Shown: positions 1 to 6,518 of the stretch, piece by piece
Layout of the letters: every line of letters begins with the position of its first letter
How positions within the stretch are numbered: position 1 is the first letter of the stretch
Source: Hydrogenophaga sp.
GTDB taxonomy: Bacteria > Pseudomonadota > Gammaproteobacteria > Burkholderiales > Burkholderiaceae_C
DNA: 41,325 bases
Assembly: GCA_030696525.1 (NCBI GenBank)
Contig: JAUYSB010000054.1
Coordinates: 1 to 41,325, forward strand
Direction of reading: 5' to 3'
The notes under the pieces: model-generated
Told to the model about the DNA's origin: nothing
Databases searched by the model: none
The model's input: only the letters and a program-made list of their open reading frames with translations
Position numbers and translations under genes: made by a program

Positions 1-144
1 AAATCACCAGCTGCGGCGCAAATTCCTGAGGAAGAACTAGAGGGGTTTTCGCGTCGATTGACAACCTTGCTGGCGGAAGGGATCGAAGTCAAGCTTGCCC
101 CGGTCAAAGTGACGTCACACGAGAGTGATCCAAACCGTGGGTGA
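1..144 (+). CDS. 3' end of an unidentified gene (truncated at left edge)
   Basis: Frame 1 is open from the first base to a TGA at 142-144 and encodes 47 residues. The peptide is charged and ends in ...LAPVKVTSHESDPNRG. I do not recognise the family. The last codons lie inside a ~29-bp sequence (113-141) that recurs near 1600, so the natural C-terminus may have been replaced when a mobile element inserted here. The stop codon coincides with the apparent left end of an IS3-type element. This could be a real gene end or simply an open frame through IS debris. Confidence 0.3.
   Translation, partial: KSPAAAQIPEEELEGFSRRLTTLLAEGIEVKLAPVKVTSHESDPNRG
113..141 (+). repeat. Direct repeat copy 1 (IS-end-like)
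   Basis: The core GTGATCCAAACCGTGGG (125-141), preceded by CGTCAC-ACGAGAG, recurs almost unchanged and in the same orientation at 1586-1617, where the core reads GTGACCCAAACTGTGGG. A more degenerate copy lies inverted at 2187-2207. The three copies look like ends of one IS family. This copy directly abuts the IS3-type left end at ~142. Confidence 0.6.
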
Positions 145-191
145 ATCGCCCGGGATTTTGAGGAGGCCCCAACTCTTGAGAAGATGGAGCC

Positions 192-377
192 ATGAACAAG
201 TCACCGAAGTTTTCCTCGGAAGTGCGCGAGCGCGCCGTACGCATGGTGCAGGAGCACATGGTCGTGCGCTTGCTCGACGAGAAGGACACCAGCGTTACTC
301 TGGCAACGCTGGCCCGTGCTAGTGCAGCGTTGGGAACGTCGCTGCGTTTCGAGCTGGGTACGGCGGTGGCGGCCTGA
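192..377 (+). pseudogene. Chimeric fragment: IS3-family orfA N-terminus joined to an XRE antitoxin C-terminus
   Basis: The first 22 residues (MNKSPKFSSEVRERAVRMVQ.., 192-257) are the characteristic start of IS3-family OrfA transposase proteins, and the non-coding bases at 142-191 resemble an IS3 left end. After residue 22 the similarity stops. The remaining ~39 residues (LLDEKDTSVTLATLARASAA.., 258-377) instead resemble the C-terminal half of a small XRE/HTH antitoxin. Neither part is complete: OrfA normally has ~90-110 residues and no orfB follows. The frame stays open across the join, so a 61-residue chimera could be made, but I read it as debris left by a deletion between an insertion sequence and a toxin-antitoxin locus. 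Confidence 0.6.
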
Positions 378-819
378 CTTGCCTTTGCTGTGGGCAGCAG
401 CGGAGACCTTGAAGTGCCCTGGCTGACCGAGGGTCGGAGGTCGGGTGGACACTGTCAAGTGCCGGACGGCACGCCCGTGGATAAGCTTTTTGGTACTGGG
501 TGAGTCCACGGCGAAGCGCTCCGATGGCCTCACGTGGCGTGCTGGCCAGCACCTGCAACTTGAGATCGACAACTCGGGCAACGAATTGGCCACCGGACTC
601 AAACAGCCAGAACCTCGGCTTGCCGCGTCCCACCCCCAACAGCCGGTGGCGGTCCACCCGTCACCGACGCTCCATGTCAGGCACGGACCACGGCACACAT
701 CTGCAGCGATGCGCAGATGCCGGGCAGCCACTTCAAATTGTTCTTGGCGACGGCGACCTTGTTTGGAGCGCTCTCCTTCCCGACTCTCGTTTGCGTCTGA
801 CGCGATGTCTTGCACTACC
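378..819. other. Stretch without a recognised gene
   Basis: No frame here gives a protein I recognise. A minus-strand frame at roughly 657-480 has a protein-like segment (RFWLFESGGQFVARVVDLKL and onward) that could be the remnant of a lost gene, but it has no convincing start or end. The 15 bases at 446-460 (TGGACACTGTCAAGT) nearly match 2200-2215 next to the other IS debris, so this stretch is probably also a product of insertion and deletion. Confidence 0.4.
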
Positions 820-847
820 TTGCAAATAAATCGCAAAATGCGATAAT
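820..847 (+). promoter_or_regulatory. higBA promoter with overlapping operator palindrome
   Basis: A plausible sigma-70 promoter: -35 TTGCAA (820-825), 16-bp spacer, -10 GATAAT (842-847). A perfect inverted repeat ATCGCA-AAA-TGCGAT (830-844) covers the spacer and enters the -10, where a HigA repressor dimer would block polymerase. The predicted transcription start (about 853-855) falls on the ATG of higB, so the transcript may be leaderless. Promoter and operator roles are inferred from position and symmetry. Confidence 0.6.
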
Positions 848-853
848 TCGTCA

Positions 854-1156
854 ATGCATGTGATTTCCAAGAAGGCCCTCACCGATTTTGGACACAAGCA
901 CCCCCGAGCACGGGAGCCCATGCTGGTGTGGCACCAGTTGGTGAGTTTTTCGAATTTTCCGAGCTTGTCAGATGTCAAGAAGACGTTCAACATGGCCGAC
1001 TATGTGGACCCGTATACCGTGTTTGACATCGCTGGAAACCACTTTCGCATCATCACTGTCATCCACTACAACCGGCAAAAGCTGTACATCCGCGAAGTCT
1101 TTACGCACGCTGAGTACGACCAGTGGAACAAAGTCCAAAGGAGTCGCAAGACATGA
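854..1156 (+). CDS. higB: HigB-type toxin (mRNA interferase) of a type II toxin-antitoxin system
   Basis: This 100-residue basic protein begins MHVISKKALTDFGHKHPRAR and contains the HigB/RelE-like pattern (VWHQLV.. VKKTFNMADYVDP.. GNHFRIITVIHYNRQKLYIRE.. HAEYDQW). Members of this family (HigB_toxin, PF09907) are ribosome-associated mRNA endonucleases that stop growth when the antitoxin is lost. The length is normal and the frame intact. The toxin gene precedes the antitoxin gene, as is usual for hig loci, and its TGA overlaps the ATG of higA (ATGA at 1153-1156), implying translational coupling. There is no Shine-Dalgarno sequence before ATG 854, consistent with the promoter placing the transcript start on the start codon. 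Activity is inferred from family. Confidence 0.88.
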   Translation: MHVISKKALTDFGHKHPRAREPMLVWHQLVSFSNFPSLSDVKKTFNMADYVDPYTVFDIAGNHFRIITVIHYNRQKLYIREVFTHAEYDQWNKVQRSRKT

Positions 1157-1578
1157 CCGCCGTTGCCTTCAATCCCAAGACCCTTGCCCCGGCCTGGAAT
1201 ACTTTCCAACGCGCGTTGCCGGTGCGCTTGGCGGCTATCCACACCCAGGCCAACTATGAACGTGCTGTCGAGTTCATGAACCAGTTGCTCGACGTGGTGG
1301 GCGACGACGAAGAACACGAACTGGCCGAGATGCTCGAACTGTTGGGTCAACTGATCGAAGACTATGAAAGCCAGCACTATGCGCTGCCGAACACAGAGCC
1401 CGGTCAGGTGCTACGTTTTCTCATAGAACAGCACCATCTGAAGCAGGTCGACCTGGTTGCCGAGCTGGGCACCCAGTCGGTGGTGAGCGAGATACTGAGT
1501 GGCCGCCGGCAGATCAATGCACGCCAGGCCAAGGCGTTGGCCCAGCGCTTCGGTGTGTCGGCGGCGGTCTTCATCTGA
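1153..1578 (+). CDS. higA: HigA-type antitoxin, XRE-family repressor
   Basis: This is a 141-residue protein starting MTAVAFNPKT. An N-terminal helical segment (about 1-80) is followed by a C-terminal XRE helix-turn-helix (about 85-138), including KQVDLVAELGTQSVVSEILSGRR and ARQAKALAQRFGVSAAVFI. This layout is typical of HigA antitoxins that bind the toxin and repress their own promoter. The in-frame ATG at 1153 is preferred over an upstream start because it gives the ATGA overlap with higB. The palindrome at 830-844 is its likely operator. The locus sits between two direct repeats (113-141 and 1586-1617) in an IS-rich patch, which suggests horizontal acquisition. Confidence 0.87.
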   Translation: MTAVAFNPKTLAPAWNTFQRALPVRLAAIHTQANYERAVEFMNQLLDVVGDDEEHELAEMLELLGQLIEDYESQHYALPNTEPGQVLRFLIEQHHLKQVDLVAELGTQSVVSEILSGRRQINARQAKALAQRFGVSAAVFI

Positions 1579-1585
1579 CCCAGAT

Positions 1586-1617
1586 CGTCACCACGAGAGA
1601 GTGACCCAAACTGTGGG
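1586..1617 (+). repeat. Direct repeat copy 2 (IS-end-like)
   Basis: Same orientation as the copy at 113-141: CGTCAC, ACGAGAG, then GTGACCCAAACTGTGGG (1601-1617). It starts 8 bases after the higA stop codon. Its inner part also serves as the left inverted end of the ISKra4-like remnant (1601-1621 against 2187-2207). Confidence 0.6.
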
Positions 1618-2207
1618 AGGCTAGAGTACTCAATCCGCAGAGGCTTTGATGATCAATTTTGTCGTCAGCCTTTGGGTGTTTGTGCAGCCTCCAGTCCAAC
1701 GCTTTCGAACAGGCGCCATACGACTTTCTCCACCTGCTGGCCTCCCACGGTTTGAAGCACTCTCCAGAGAATTCTGTTCGAGGCAGCAAGCACTTCGAGC
1801 CGCATGAGCGAGATAGGGTGTGCGATTGGCTGCACAAGGCCCAGTGGCTCGTCTGGCACGGCAAGGGCCGCCAGGCTGTAGCCTGGATCAAGTGCATCGA
1901 CGAAGAGCTGCTGGCTAGACCCGAGCACGAGGACTCGGCCCTGTGGTGGAACCTGCGCCGACTGTATTTCTACATCGACAACAACGATTCGACCCTAGTC
2001 AACTACGGTGCCAGGTACCGCAAGGGCCTGCCGATCAGCAGCAGATGCGCTGGACCAACGAAGGGGCACACCAACTCGTTCAAGTTCGTGTGGCTGCGTT
2101 GAACGGCGAACTCACGCCACAGCGCCTGACGGCACTTGCCAAGGTGCCTTGCGCGAACGCTCCACAGACCCGTCTACACACGTAAGGCCTCCCACGAATT
2201 GGATCAC
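1601..2207 (+). mobile_element. Internally deleted ISKra4-like insertion sequence remnant
   Basis: Two 21-bp imperfect inverted repeats (1601-1621 and 2187-2207; 17 of 21 bases match by my count) bound 607 bp. Inside is the C-terminal part of a transposase with ISKra4-family features: WLHKAQWLVWHGKGRQA, NYGARYRKG, then MRWTNEGAHQLVQVRV in another frame. ISKra4 elements are usually well over 1 kb, so most of this one is missing. The stretch 1622-1808 has no recognisable coding content. The family assignment rests on these motifs remembered from family members. Confidence 0.6.
1809..2185 (+). pseudogene. Broken ISKra4-family transposase (C-terminal part)
   Basis: Residues encoded from ~1809 to ~2040 (RDRVCDWLHKAQWLVWHGKG..LRRLYFYIDNNDSTLVNYGARYRKGLPIS) are followed by a change of frame. 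The rest (QQMRWTNEGAHQLVQVRVAA.., to the stop at 2183-2185) continues the same protein in a second frame. Family members carry about 20 residues between these blocks, containing the conserved (A/V)ES(A/T)VN segment. That segment is missing, so a deletion at ~2037-2043 removed part of the catalytic region and shifted the frame. No upstream start or N-terminal domain is visible. The product would be inactive. Confidence 0.65.
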
Positions 2208-2270
2208 TGTCAAGTCCGTCTGCATGCTGCGGTTGACCCGCCAGCCCACGATGCGCCGGGCGTATCCGTC
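2208..2270 (-). pseudogene. IS3-family orfB transposase fragment
   Basis: The minus strand encodes DGYARRIVGWRVNRSMQTDL, matching the conserved integrase-core segment D-x-(F/Y)-(S/A)-R-R-I-V-G-W of IS3-family OrfB proteins. Only ~21 residues remain. The fragment is cut on one side by the ISKra4-like right end (2187-2207) and on the other by the 3' end of the M81 peptidase gene. Confidence 0.6.
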
Positions 2271-2278
2271 TTTGTTCG

Positions 2279-3805
2279 TCAGCGCGGCGCCCATTGGGCG
2301 TCAGCATCAAGCGGGTAAATTGGTCGTGGCAGATGCTGAAAATCAAATTGCGTCAGCACTGGCGATGTCAGACCTGGAGCGTCGATTTCCAGCACTTGAT
2401 CGCCAGTGAAAAACTCGTCGAAGCCGGCGCGGAAGTGACCCCTTGACTTGACCACCACGGTGCGTGCCTGCGCTATGTCCTCGCCAAACATTTCAAGGAA
2501 AACCGGGTCGGCACATTGCGTGCGCAGGGACACCACCGCCACGCGTATGCCTCCAAGGTCCAGCAGGGCGCTGGGGCCCAGATTCATGCGCCGTCCGGCA
2601 TACAGTCCTCTGCGGCCCACACAATCGCCGTCGCGCAAGCGCAGCACGGTGGCTTGCACGTCCAGACGCTCGGAGCGTTCGTCGGGCTCGTTGCGGTTGA
2701 ACACCGCTGTGAAGCGTGCCCCTTCCCCCAAGGTGTGGGCTTGGGTAGCCAGCGCCGGGTCGTTGAAGATGCCCATCAGCACGCCCTGGGCGCCCGCGTC
2801 GAGCAGGGACTTCAGTATCCAGGTGGTGTTGCCGCGGCCCCCGCCGCCCGGGTTGTCCGCCACATCGGCCAGGATCAGCGATGGCCGTTGTGGGTCGTGG
2901 CCGGCTTGGCGCGCCAGGTCCACGGCGGTGGGCAAGGGCACCAGCTCGGGCCGGTAACGCAGGTGGTCGGCCCAGGCGCGGCGGGCGATGTCCTGTGCAA
3001 GTGCCTCGGCGGCTTGTGGGCCACAACGGCTGCTCACGATGATGGCCAGGCCGTTTTTTTCGGTGTCGGAGAAAGCGAAACCACCCAGTATGGACACGTT
3101 GACGATGCCGGCATGTTGTTGTGATTGGCCATAGGCGATCAGTTCGCCGTAGGGGCCGGCATCGGTGCGCAGGCTCACGGTGGGCGGTGCCAGCGGCAGG
3201 CGCACCCAGCTTGTATGAGGCCGCATGCCGCGCCACAGCTCCAGCAGCGTGTGGGCGGCTTCGGCGCCGCGCGCCGACATGTCCACGTGGGGGTTGGTCT
3301 GGTAGGCAATGATCACGTCGGCGTGATCGACCATCTGTTGCGACACATTGCCGTGCAGGTCGAGCGTGGCCACGATGGGCACTTGCGCGCCGACGGTCTC
3401 ACGCACCATCGCGAAGATCTCGCCATCGGGGTCGCGGTTTTCGGTGGTCGTCATGGCGCCGTGGTTGGCGATGTAAACGCCGTCCAGCGGCAGCGCGGCG
3501 AGCAGGCGCTGGCGCATGTCTTGCAGCGTGTGGCGGTAAAAGGCGTGGTCCATGGGGCCGCCCGATTCGCATTGCCCGATCAAAATCGGCACTGGCTGCC
3601 AGGCGCAACCCGAGTCCAGTGCGCTGCGAAAGCCCAGCACTTCGGCGGGCAGCCGCGAGTCCGGACGGTTGAGTTCGTGCAGGATTTCGTCGCCGGCCAG
3701 ATAGACCCGGCCCAGGAAGTCGTCCTGCGTGGTGACGGGAGCGAATTGGTTGCTTTCAAGCAGCAGACCTAGCAGCGCAACGCGCCTGGATGGGGTGACG
3801 GACAT
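2279..3805 (-). CDS. MlrC-family M81 metallopeptidase
   Basis: This 508-residue protein belongs to the M81/MlrC family, named after the zinc peptidase that finishes degradation of linearised microcystin. Visible hallmarks are the N-terminal ALLGLLLESNQFAPV, VYIANHGAM, a metal-site region with LDLHGN and YQTNPHVDM, and the central LILADVADNPGGGGRGNTT. The ATG at 3805 is preferred because the upstream extension begins at a TTG inside a hairpin. It lies 81 bp downstream of the LysR gene on the same strand, so the two may be co-transcribed. The last codons (..YPLDADAQWAPR) run into an IS3 orfB scrap, so the extreme C-terminus may have been replaced by IS-derived sequence; the catalytic part looks complete. 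Members act on varied peptides and amides, so the microcystin link is only suggestive. Confidence 0.85.
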   Translation of the reverse strand: MSVTPSRRVALLGLLLESNQFAPVTTQDDFLGRVYLAGDEILHELNRPDSRLPAEVLGFRSALDSGCAWQPVPILIGQCESGGPMDHAFYRHTLQDMRQRLLAALPLDGVYIANHGAMTTTENRDPDGEIFAMVRETVGAQVPIVATLDLHGNVSQQMVDHADVIIAYQTNPHVDMSARGAEAAHTLLELWRGMRPHTSWVRLPLAPPTVSLRTDAGPYGELIAYGQSQQHAGIVNVSILGGFAFSDTEKNGLAIIVSSRCGPQAAEALAQDIARRAWADHLRYRPELVPLPTAVDLARQAGHDPQRPSLILADVADNPGGGGRGNTTWILKSLLDAGAQGVLMGIFNDPALATQAHTLGEGARFTAVFNRNEPDERSERLDVQATVLRLRDGDCVGRRGLYAGRRMNLGPSALLDLGGIRVAVVSLRTQCADPVFLEMFGEDIAQARTVVVKSRGHFRAGFDEFFTGDQVLEIDAPGLTSPVLTQFDFQHLPRPIYPLDADAQWAPR

Positions 3806-3855
3806 GGCGGGTGGTGGTGGCGTGTGAGGGTGTGCGTCAGCGTACCCACACTGTT

Positions 3856-3879
3856 CGCAGGCGGCCAATGCCGCCTGCG
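3856..3879 (-). other. Perfect GC hairpin between the LysR and mlrC-like genes
   Basis: Arms CGCAGGCGGC / GCCGCCTGCG (10 bp) with a 4-nt loop (CAAT) lie 7 bp beyond the LysR stop codon on the minus strand. No T-run follows on that strand, so it is not a standard intrinsic terminator. It may stabilise the upstream mRNA end or reduce read-through into the peptidase gene. Confidence 0.5.
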
Positions 3880-3886
3880 CCTGGCC

Positions 3887-4801
3887 TCATGCCTGATCGG
3901 CTTGGCTCGCCACCACCGCAGCCCAGAACTCTTCCGATTTGGGTGGCAGCCCGTCCTTGGGACGGAACAGGCGTATCTCCACCGGCACCACCCAGCGCTC
4001 GTCACCGGCCACCACCAGGCGGCCCTGGTTCAGGTCGTCCTTGACCTGGCTTTCGGGTAACCAGGCCAGCCCGCGCCCCGCGCGCACCATGGACTCCAGC
4101 ACCGCCGCCAGGTGGGACACGAAAACCTGCTCCAGATGGGGCTTGTCGGCGCAATGGTCGAGCAGGTGTTCCACGGCCCGCCCGATGGCCGACGTGCCCG
4201 CATAGGCCAGGTAGTGCGCCGGGTGTTGGCGGGTGCCGGGCAGGGCGTGCATGGCTAGGCCCTGCGCATCGGGCACCGTCACCGGCAGCAGGCGGTCGCT
4301 GCCCACCACGATGGACGTGAAGCTGTCGGCCGGCAGGTGCAGATCGACGCTGTTGTGGGCATGGCAAAGCATGAAGTGCACATGCGCTTTTTGCAGCGCC
4401 TGCACACAGTCCTCCACCTGGTTGGAATCCAGGCGTGTGAACAGCACACCCTTGTGTTCCTCTATGCGCCTGATCCAGCGCGGAAAGAAGTTCAGCGACA
4501 CGCTGTGGGTGGCGGTGAAGCTGATGGTGTTGGCAGCGGCGTGGTCCAGCAGCCGGATGTCTTCGCGCGCCTGGTAGAGGCGACGCAGCATCTCCTCTGC
4601 CGCCGGGCGGAATTTCTGACCGGCTGCGGTCAGGCTCACGGGCTGGGTGGCCCGTTCGATCAGCGGTGTGCCTATCCATTCCTCCAGGCTGCGGATGCGG
4701 CGGCTGAACGCCGGTTGTGTGGTGAAGCGCAGCTCCGCCGAACGCGTGAAGTTGCGCGTGTCCACCAGGCTGAGAAAGTCTTCCAGCCACTTCAGTTCCA
4801 T
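3887..4801 (-). CDS. LysR-family transcriptional regulator (HypT/YjiE-like)
   Basis: This is a 304-residue LysR-type regulator. The winged HTH occupies about residues 1-60 (ELKWLEDFLSLVDTRNFTRS, then TTQPAFSRRIRSLEEWIG) and the effector-binding domain about 85-300. The order of motifs, including SFTATHSVSLNFFPRWI and VSHLAAVLESMVRAGRGLAW, resembles the HypT/YjiE branch rather than the common CysB/BenM branches. A clear ribosome site (AAGGAG) precedes ATG 4801. It is divergent from the aldehyde dehydrogenase gene across a 149-bp region, the usual layout for a LysR regulator controlling its neighbour. Paired repeats at 4829-4858 and 6424-6453 are candidate binding sites. The inducer cannot be read from the sequence. 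Confidence 0.88.
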   Translation of the reverse strand: MELKWLEDFLSLVDTRNFTRSAELRFTTQPAFSRRIRSLEEWIGTPLIERATQPVSLTAAGQKFRPAAEEMLRRLYQAREDIRLLDHAAANTISFTATHSVSLNFFPRWIRRIEEHKGVLFTRLDSNQVEDCVQALQKAHVHFMLCHAHNSVDLHLPADSFTSIVVGSDRLLPVTVPDAQGLAMHALPGTRQHPAHYLAYAGTSAIGRAVEHLLDHCADKPHLEQVFVSHLAAVLESMVRAGRGLAWLPESQVKDDLNQGRLVVAGDERWVVPVEIRLFRPKDGLPPKSEEFWAAVVASQADQA

Positions 4802-4828
4802 GGGTACTCCTTGTGACCATGCCCGTCA

Positions 4829-4858
4829 GGCATCGCACCATCGTGAAACGGCATTCGC
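4829..4858 (+). promoter_or_regulatory. Candidate LysR-type binding site: GGCAT(T)CGC direct repeats
   Basis: GGCATCGC (4829-4836) and GGCATTCGC (4850-4858) start 21 bp apart, about two helical turns, in the divergent region between the LysR gene and the aldehyde dehydrogenase gene. The same pair with the same spacing recurs at 6424-6453 upstream of the importer operon, and flanking bases (CCATC, GAA) are also shared. The regulator assignment is inferred from position. Confidence 0.5.
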
Positions 4859-4950
4859 CTTTGCCACCGGGTGTGGTGTATCTCTACCGCCTGGCTCGCG
4901 CCGTGGGTGGCTGCGGGTGAACAGTCTCAATCATAAACATTTGCTTATAC

Positions 4951-6396
4951 ATGACTTCCCTTGCTCAGACCCCATGGCGCAATTTCATTGACGGCGAGTG
5001 GTACGAAGGCGCCAGCGCAGAACACATCTTGGTGACCAACCCGGCCACAGGCCAACCCGTGGCCCAGGTGGCACGCGCCATGCCACAGGATGTGGACCGC
5101 GCGGTGGGGGCGGCGCGCGCTGCTTTCGAGCGCCGCGCCATGCTGGCCTTGTCGCCCGCCGAGCGGGGCCGCCTGATGTTCGACATCGCCCGCGAACTGC
5201 GGGCCATGACAGAGGAGATCGCCGAGCTGGAATGCCTGGACAACGGCAAAACGCTGGCCAACGGCCGCAACGAGGTGGCCCTCACCGCGCGCTACCTGGA
5301 GTACTACGGTGGTTTGGCCGACAAGCTGGAGGGCCGCCAGATACCCTTGGGCGATGGGGTGGTGGACTACACCGTGCACATGCCTTTTGGCGTGTCGGCC
5401 CAGATCGTGCCCTGGAACGGCCCGTTGCCGGTGGGGGCACGTTCGGTGTGTTGCGCGCTGATCACCGGCAACACCGTGGTGCTTAAGTCGCCCGAGGACT
5501 CACCGCTGAGCCTGATCAAGTTCGCACAGGCCTGCGAGCGCGCCGGTGTGCCACGTGGCGCCTTCAACCTGATCTGTGGTTACGGGCACGACACCGGCGC
5601 GGCGCTGGCCGCCCATGCGGGCGTGGACCACATCGTGTTCACGGGTTCGCTGGAAACGGGCAAACGTGTGCTGCGCGCGGCGGCCGAGCGGGTCGTGCCC
5701 TGCGTGATGGAGCTGGGTGGCAAGTCGGCCGCCATCGTGTACACCGACGCCGACGTGCCCCAGGCGGCCGCGCGGGTCGCGCGTGGCATCTTCACGCACG
5801 CCGGGCAGATCTGTTCGGCCGCCAGCCGGGTGCTGGTGCAACGTGCTGTGCACGACCCGTTTGTCGAGGCGCTGGTGCGCGAGGCACGGGCGCGTCGCGT
5901 GGGGCCGGGCGCGGAGGGCGCCGACATGGGGCCCTTGATCTCGGCGCGCCAGCTCGACAAGGTGGAGGACCTGTGCCGCGTGGGCGTGGCCGAAGGCGCG
6001 CGCCTCGCGTGCGGTGGCGAGCGCGTGGCGGATGTCGCCGGTCACTTCATGTTGCCCACGGTCTTCCACGGCGTCACGCCCGACATGTGCATCGCGCGGG
6101 AAGAGTTCTTCGGTCCGGTGGTGGTGGTGCTGCCCTTCGACACGCCGGAGCAAGCCATCGCGCTGGCCAACGGCACCGACTACGGGCTGGCCGCTGGCGT
6201 CTTCACGCGCGATCTCAAACAGGCCTTGTGGACCGCCGACCGCCTGGTGGCCGGACAGGTGTACGTGAACGACTGGTGGGTGGGTGGCGTGGAGACGCCT
6301 TTCGGCGGCACGAAACGCTCGGGTTATGGGCGCGAAAAAGGGCAGGAGGCGTTGCTGGGATACGTGCAGACCAAGAACATCGGCATCCGCCTGTGA
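4951..6396 (+). CDS. NAD(P)-dependent aldehyde dehydrogenase
   Basis: This 481-residue protein of the aldehyde dehydrogenase superfamily oxidises an aldehyde to the carboxylic acid with NAD(P)+. Catalytic residues are in place: N156 (PWNGPL), E254 (MELGGKSA) and nucleophile C288 (GQICSAASR). The cofactor-domain motif FTGSLETGK and the C-terminal PFGGTKRSGYGREKG are also present. Length is normal. No Shine-Dalgarno sequence is visible before ATG 4951, but the N-terminal WRNFIDGEW fits the family and no later in-frame ATG would. It is first in a plus-strand run divergent from the LysR gene and precedes a peptide importer. A possible role is removing the aldehyde released by the aldolase-type enzymes downstream. 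The substrate is unknown. Confidence 0.92.
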   Translation: MTSLAQTPWRNFIDGEWYEGASAEHILVTNPATGQPVAQVARAMPQDVDRAVGAARAAFERRAMLALSPAERGRLMFDIARELRAMTEEIAELECLDNGKTLANGRNEVALTARYLEYYGGLADKLEGRQIPLGDGVVDYTVHMPFGVSAQIVPWNGPLPVGARSVCCALITGNTVVLKSPEDSPLSLIKFAQACERAGVPRGAFNLICGYGHDTGAALAAHAGVDHIVFTGSLETGKRVLRAAAERVVPCVMELGGKSAAIVYTDADVPQAAARVARGIFTHAGQICSAASRVLVQRAVHDPFVEALVREARARRVGPGAEGADMGPLISARQLDKVEDLCRVGVAEGARLACGGERVADVAGHFMLPTVFHGVTPDMCIAREEFFGPVVVVLPFDTPEQAIALANGTDYGLAAGVFTRDLKQALWTADRLVAGQVYVNDWWVGGVETPFGGTKRSGYGREKGQEALLGYVQTKNIGIRL

Positions 6397-6423
6397 GTGT
6401 TGGCATGGACGCGATACGGCAGC

Positions 6424-6453
6424 GGCATCGCGCCATCCGAACATGGCATTCGC
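6424..6453 (+). promoter_or_regulatory. Second copy of the GGCAT(T)CGC direct-repeat site
   Basis: GGCATCGC (6424-6431) and GGCATTCGC (6445-6453) have the same order and 21-bp spacing as the site at 4829-4858. They lie in the 122-bp gap between the aldehyde dehydrogenase gene and the binding-protein gene. The copy suggests an internal promoter under the same regulator. Confidence 0.5.
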
Positions 6454-6518
6454 TTTGTGAGGGGGCTGTGGATAGTCTTCATCTGTCGCTTCTTCCAACC
6501 CCTCACGACGAGAAACGC

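Noticed and set aside
480-657. Minus-strand gene in the gap before higBA
   Set aside because: One protein-like stretch of ~60 residues is visible, but there is no start signal, no family match I can name and IS-like sequence at one edge. Recorded only as a possible remnant.
113-1617. Integron cassette array (attC sites around the toxin-antitoxin genes)
   Set aside because: The repeats are in direct orientation and lack the RYYYAAC/GTTRRRY paired core sites and the imperfect stem of attC. IS ends fit better.
2279-3805. Complete microcystin-degradation (mlrABCD) cluster
   Set aside because: Only an MlrC-family gene is present. No MlrA (CAAX-type protease), MlrB (beta-lactamase-like) or MlrD (permease) gene was found, so the microcystin link stays a family-level hint.
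3806-3868. N-terminal extension of the M81 peptidase from 3868
   Set aside because: The upstream start would be a TTG inside a hairpin, and the added residues are Pro/His-rich and unlike the family. ATG 3805 gives the normal beginning.
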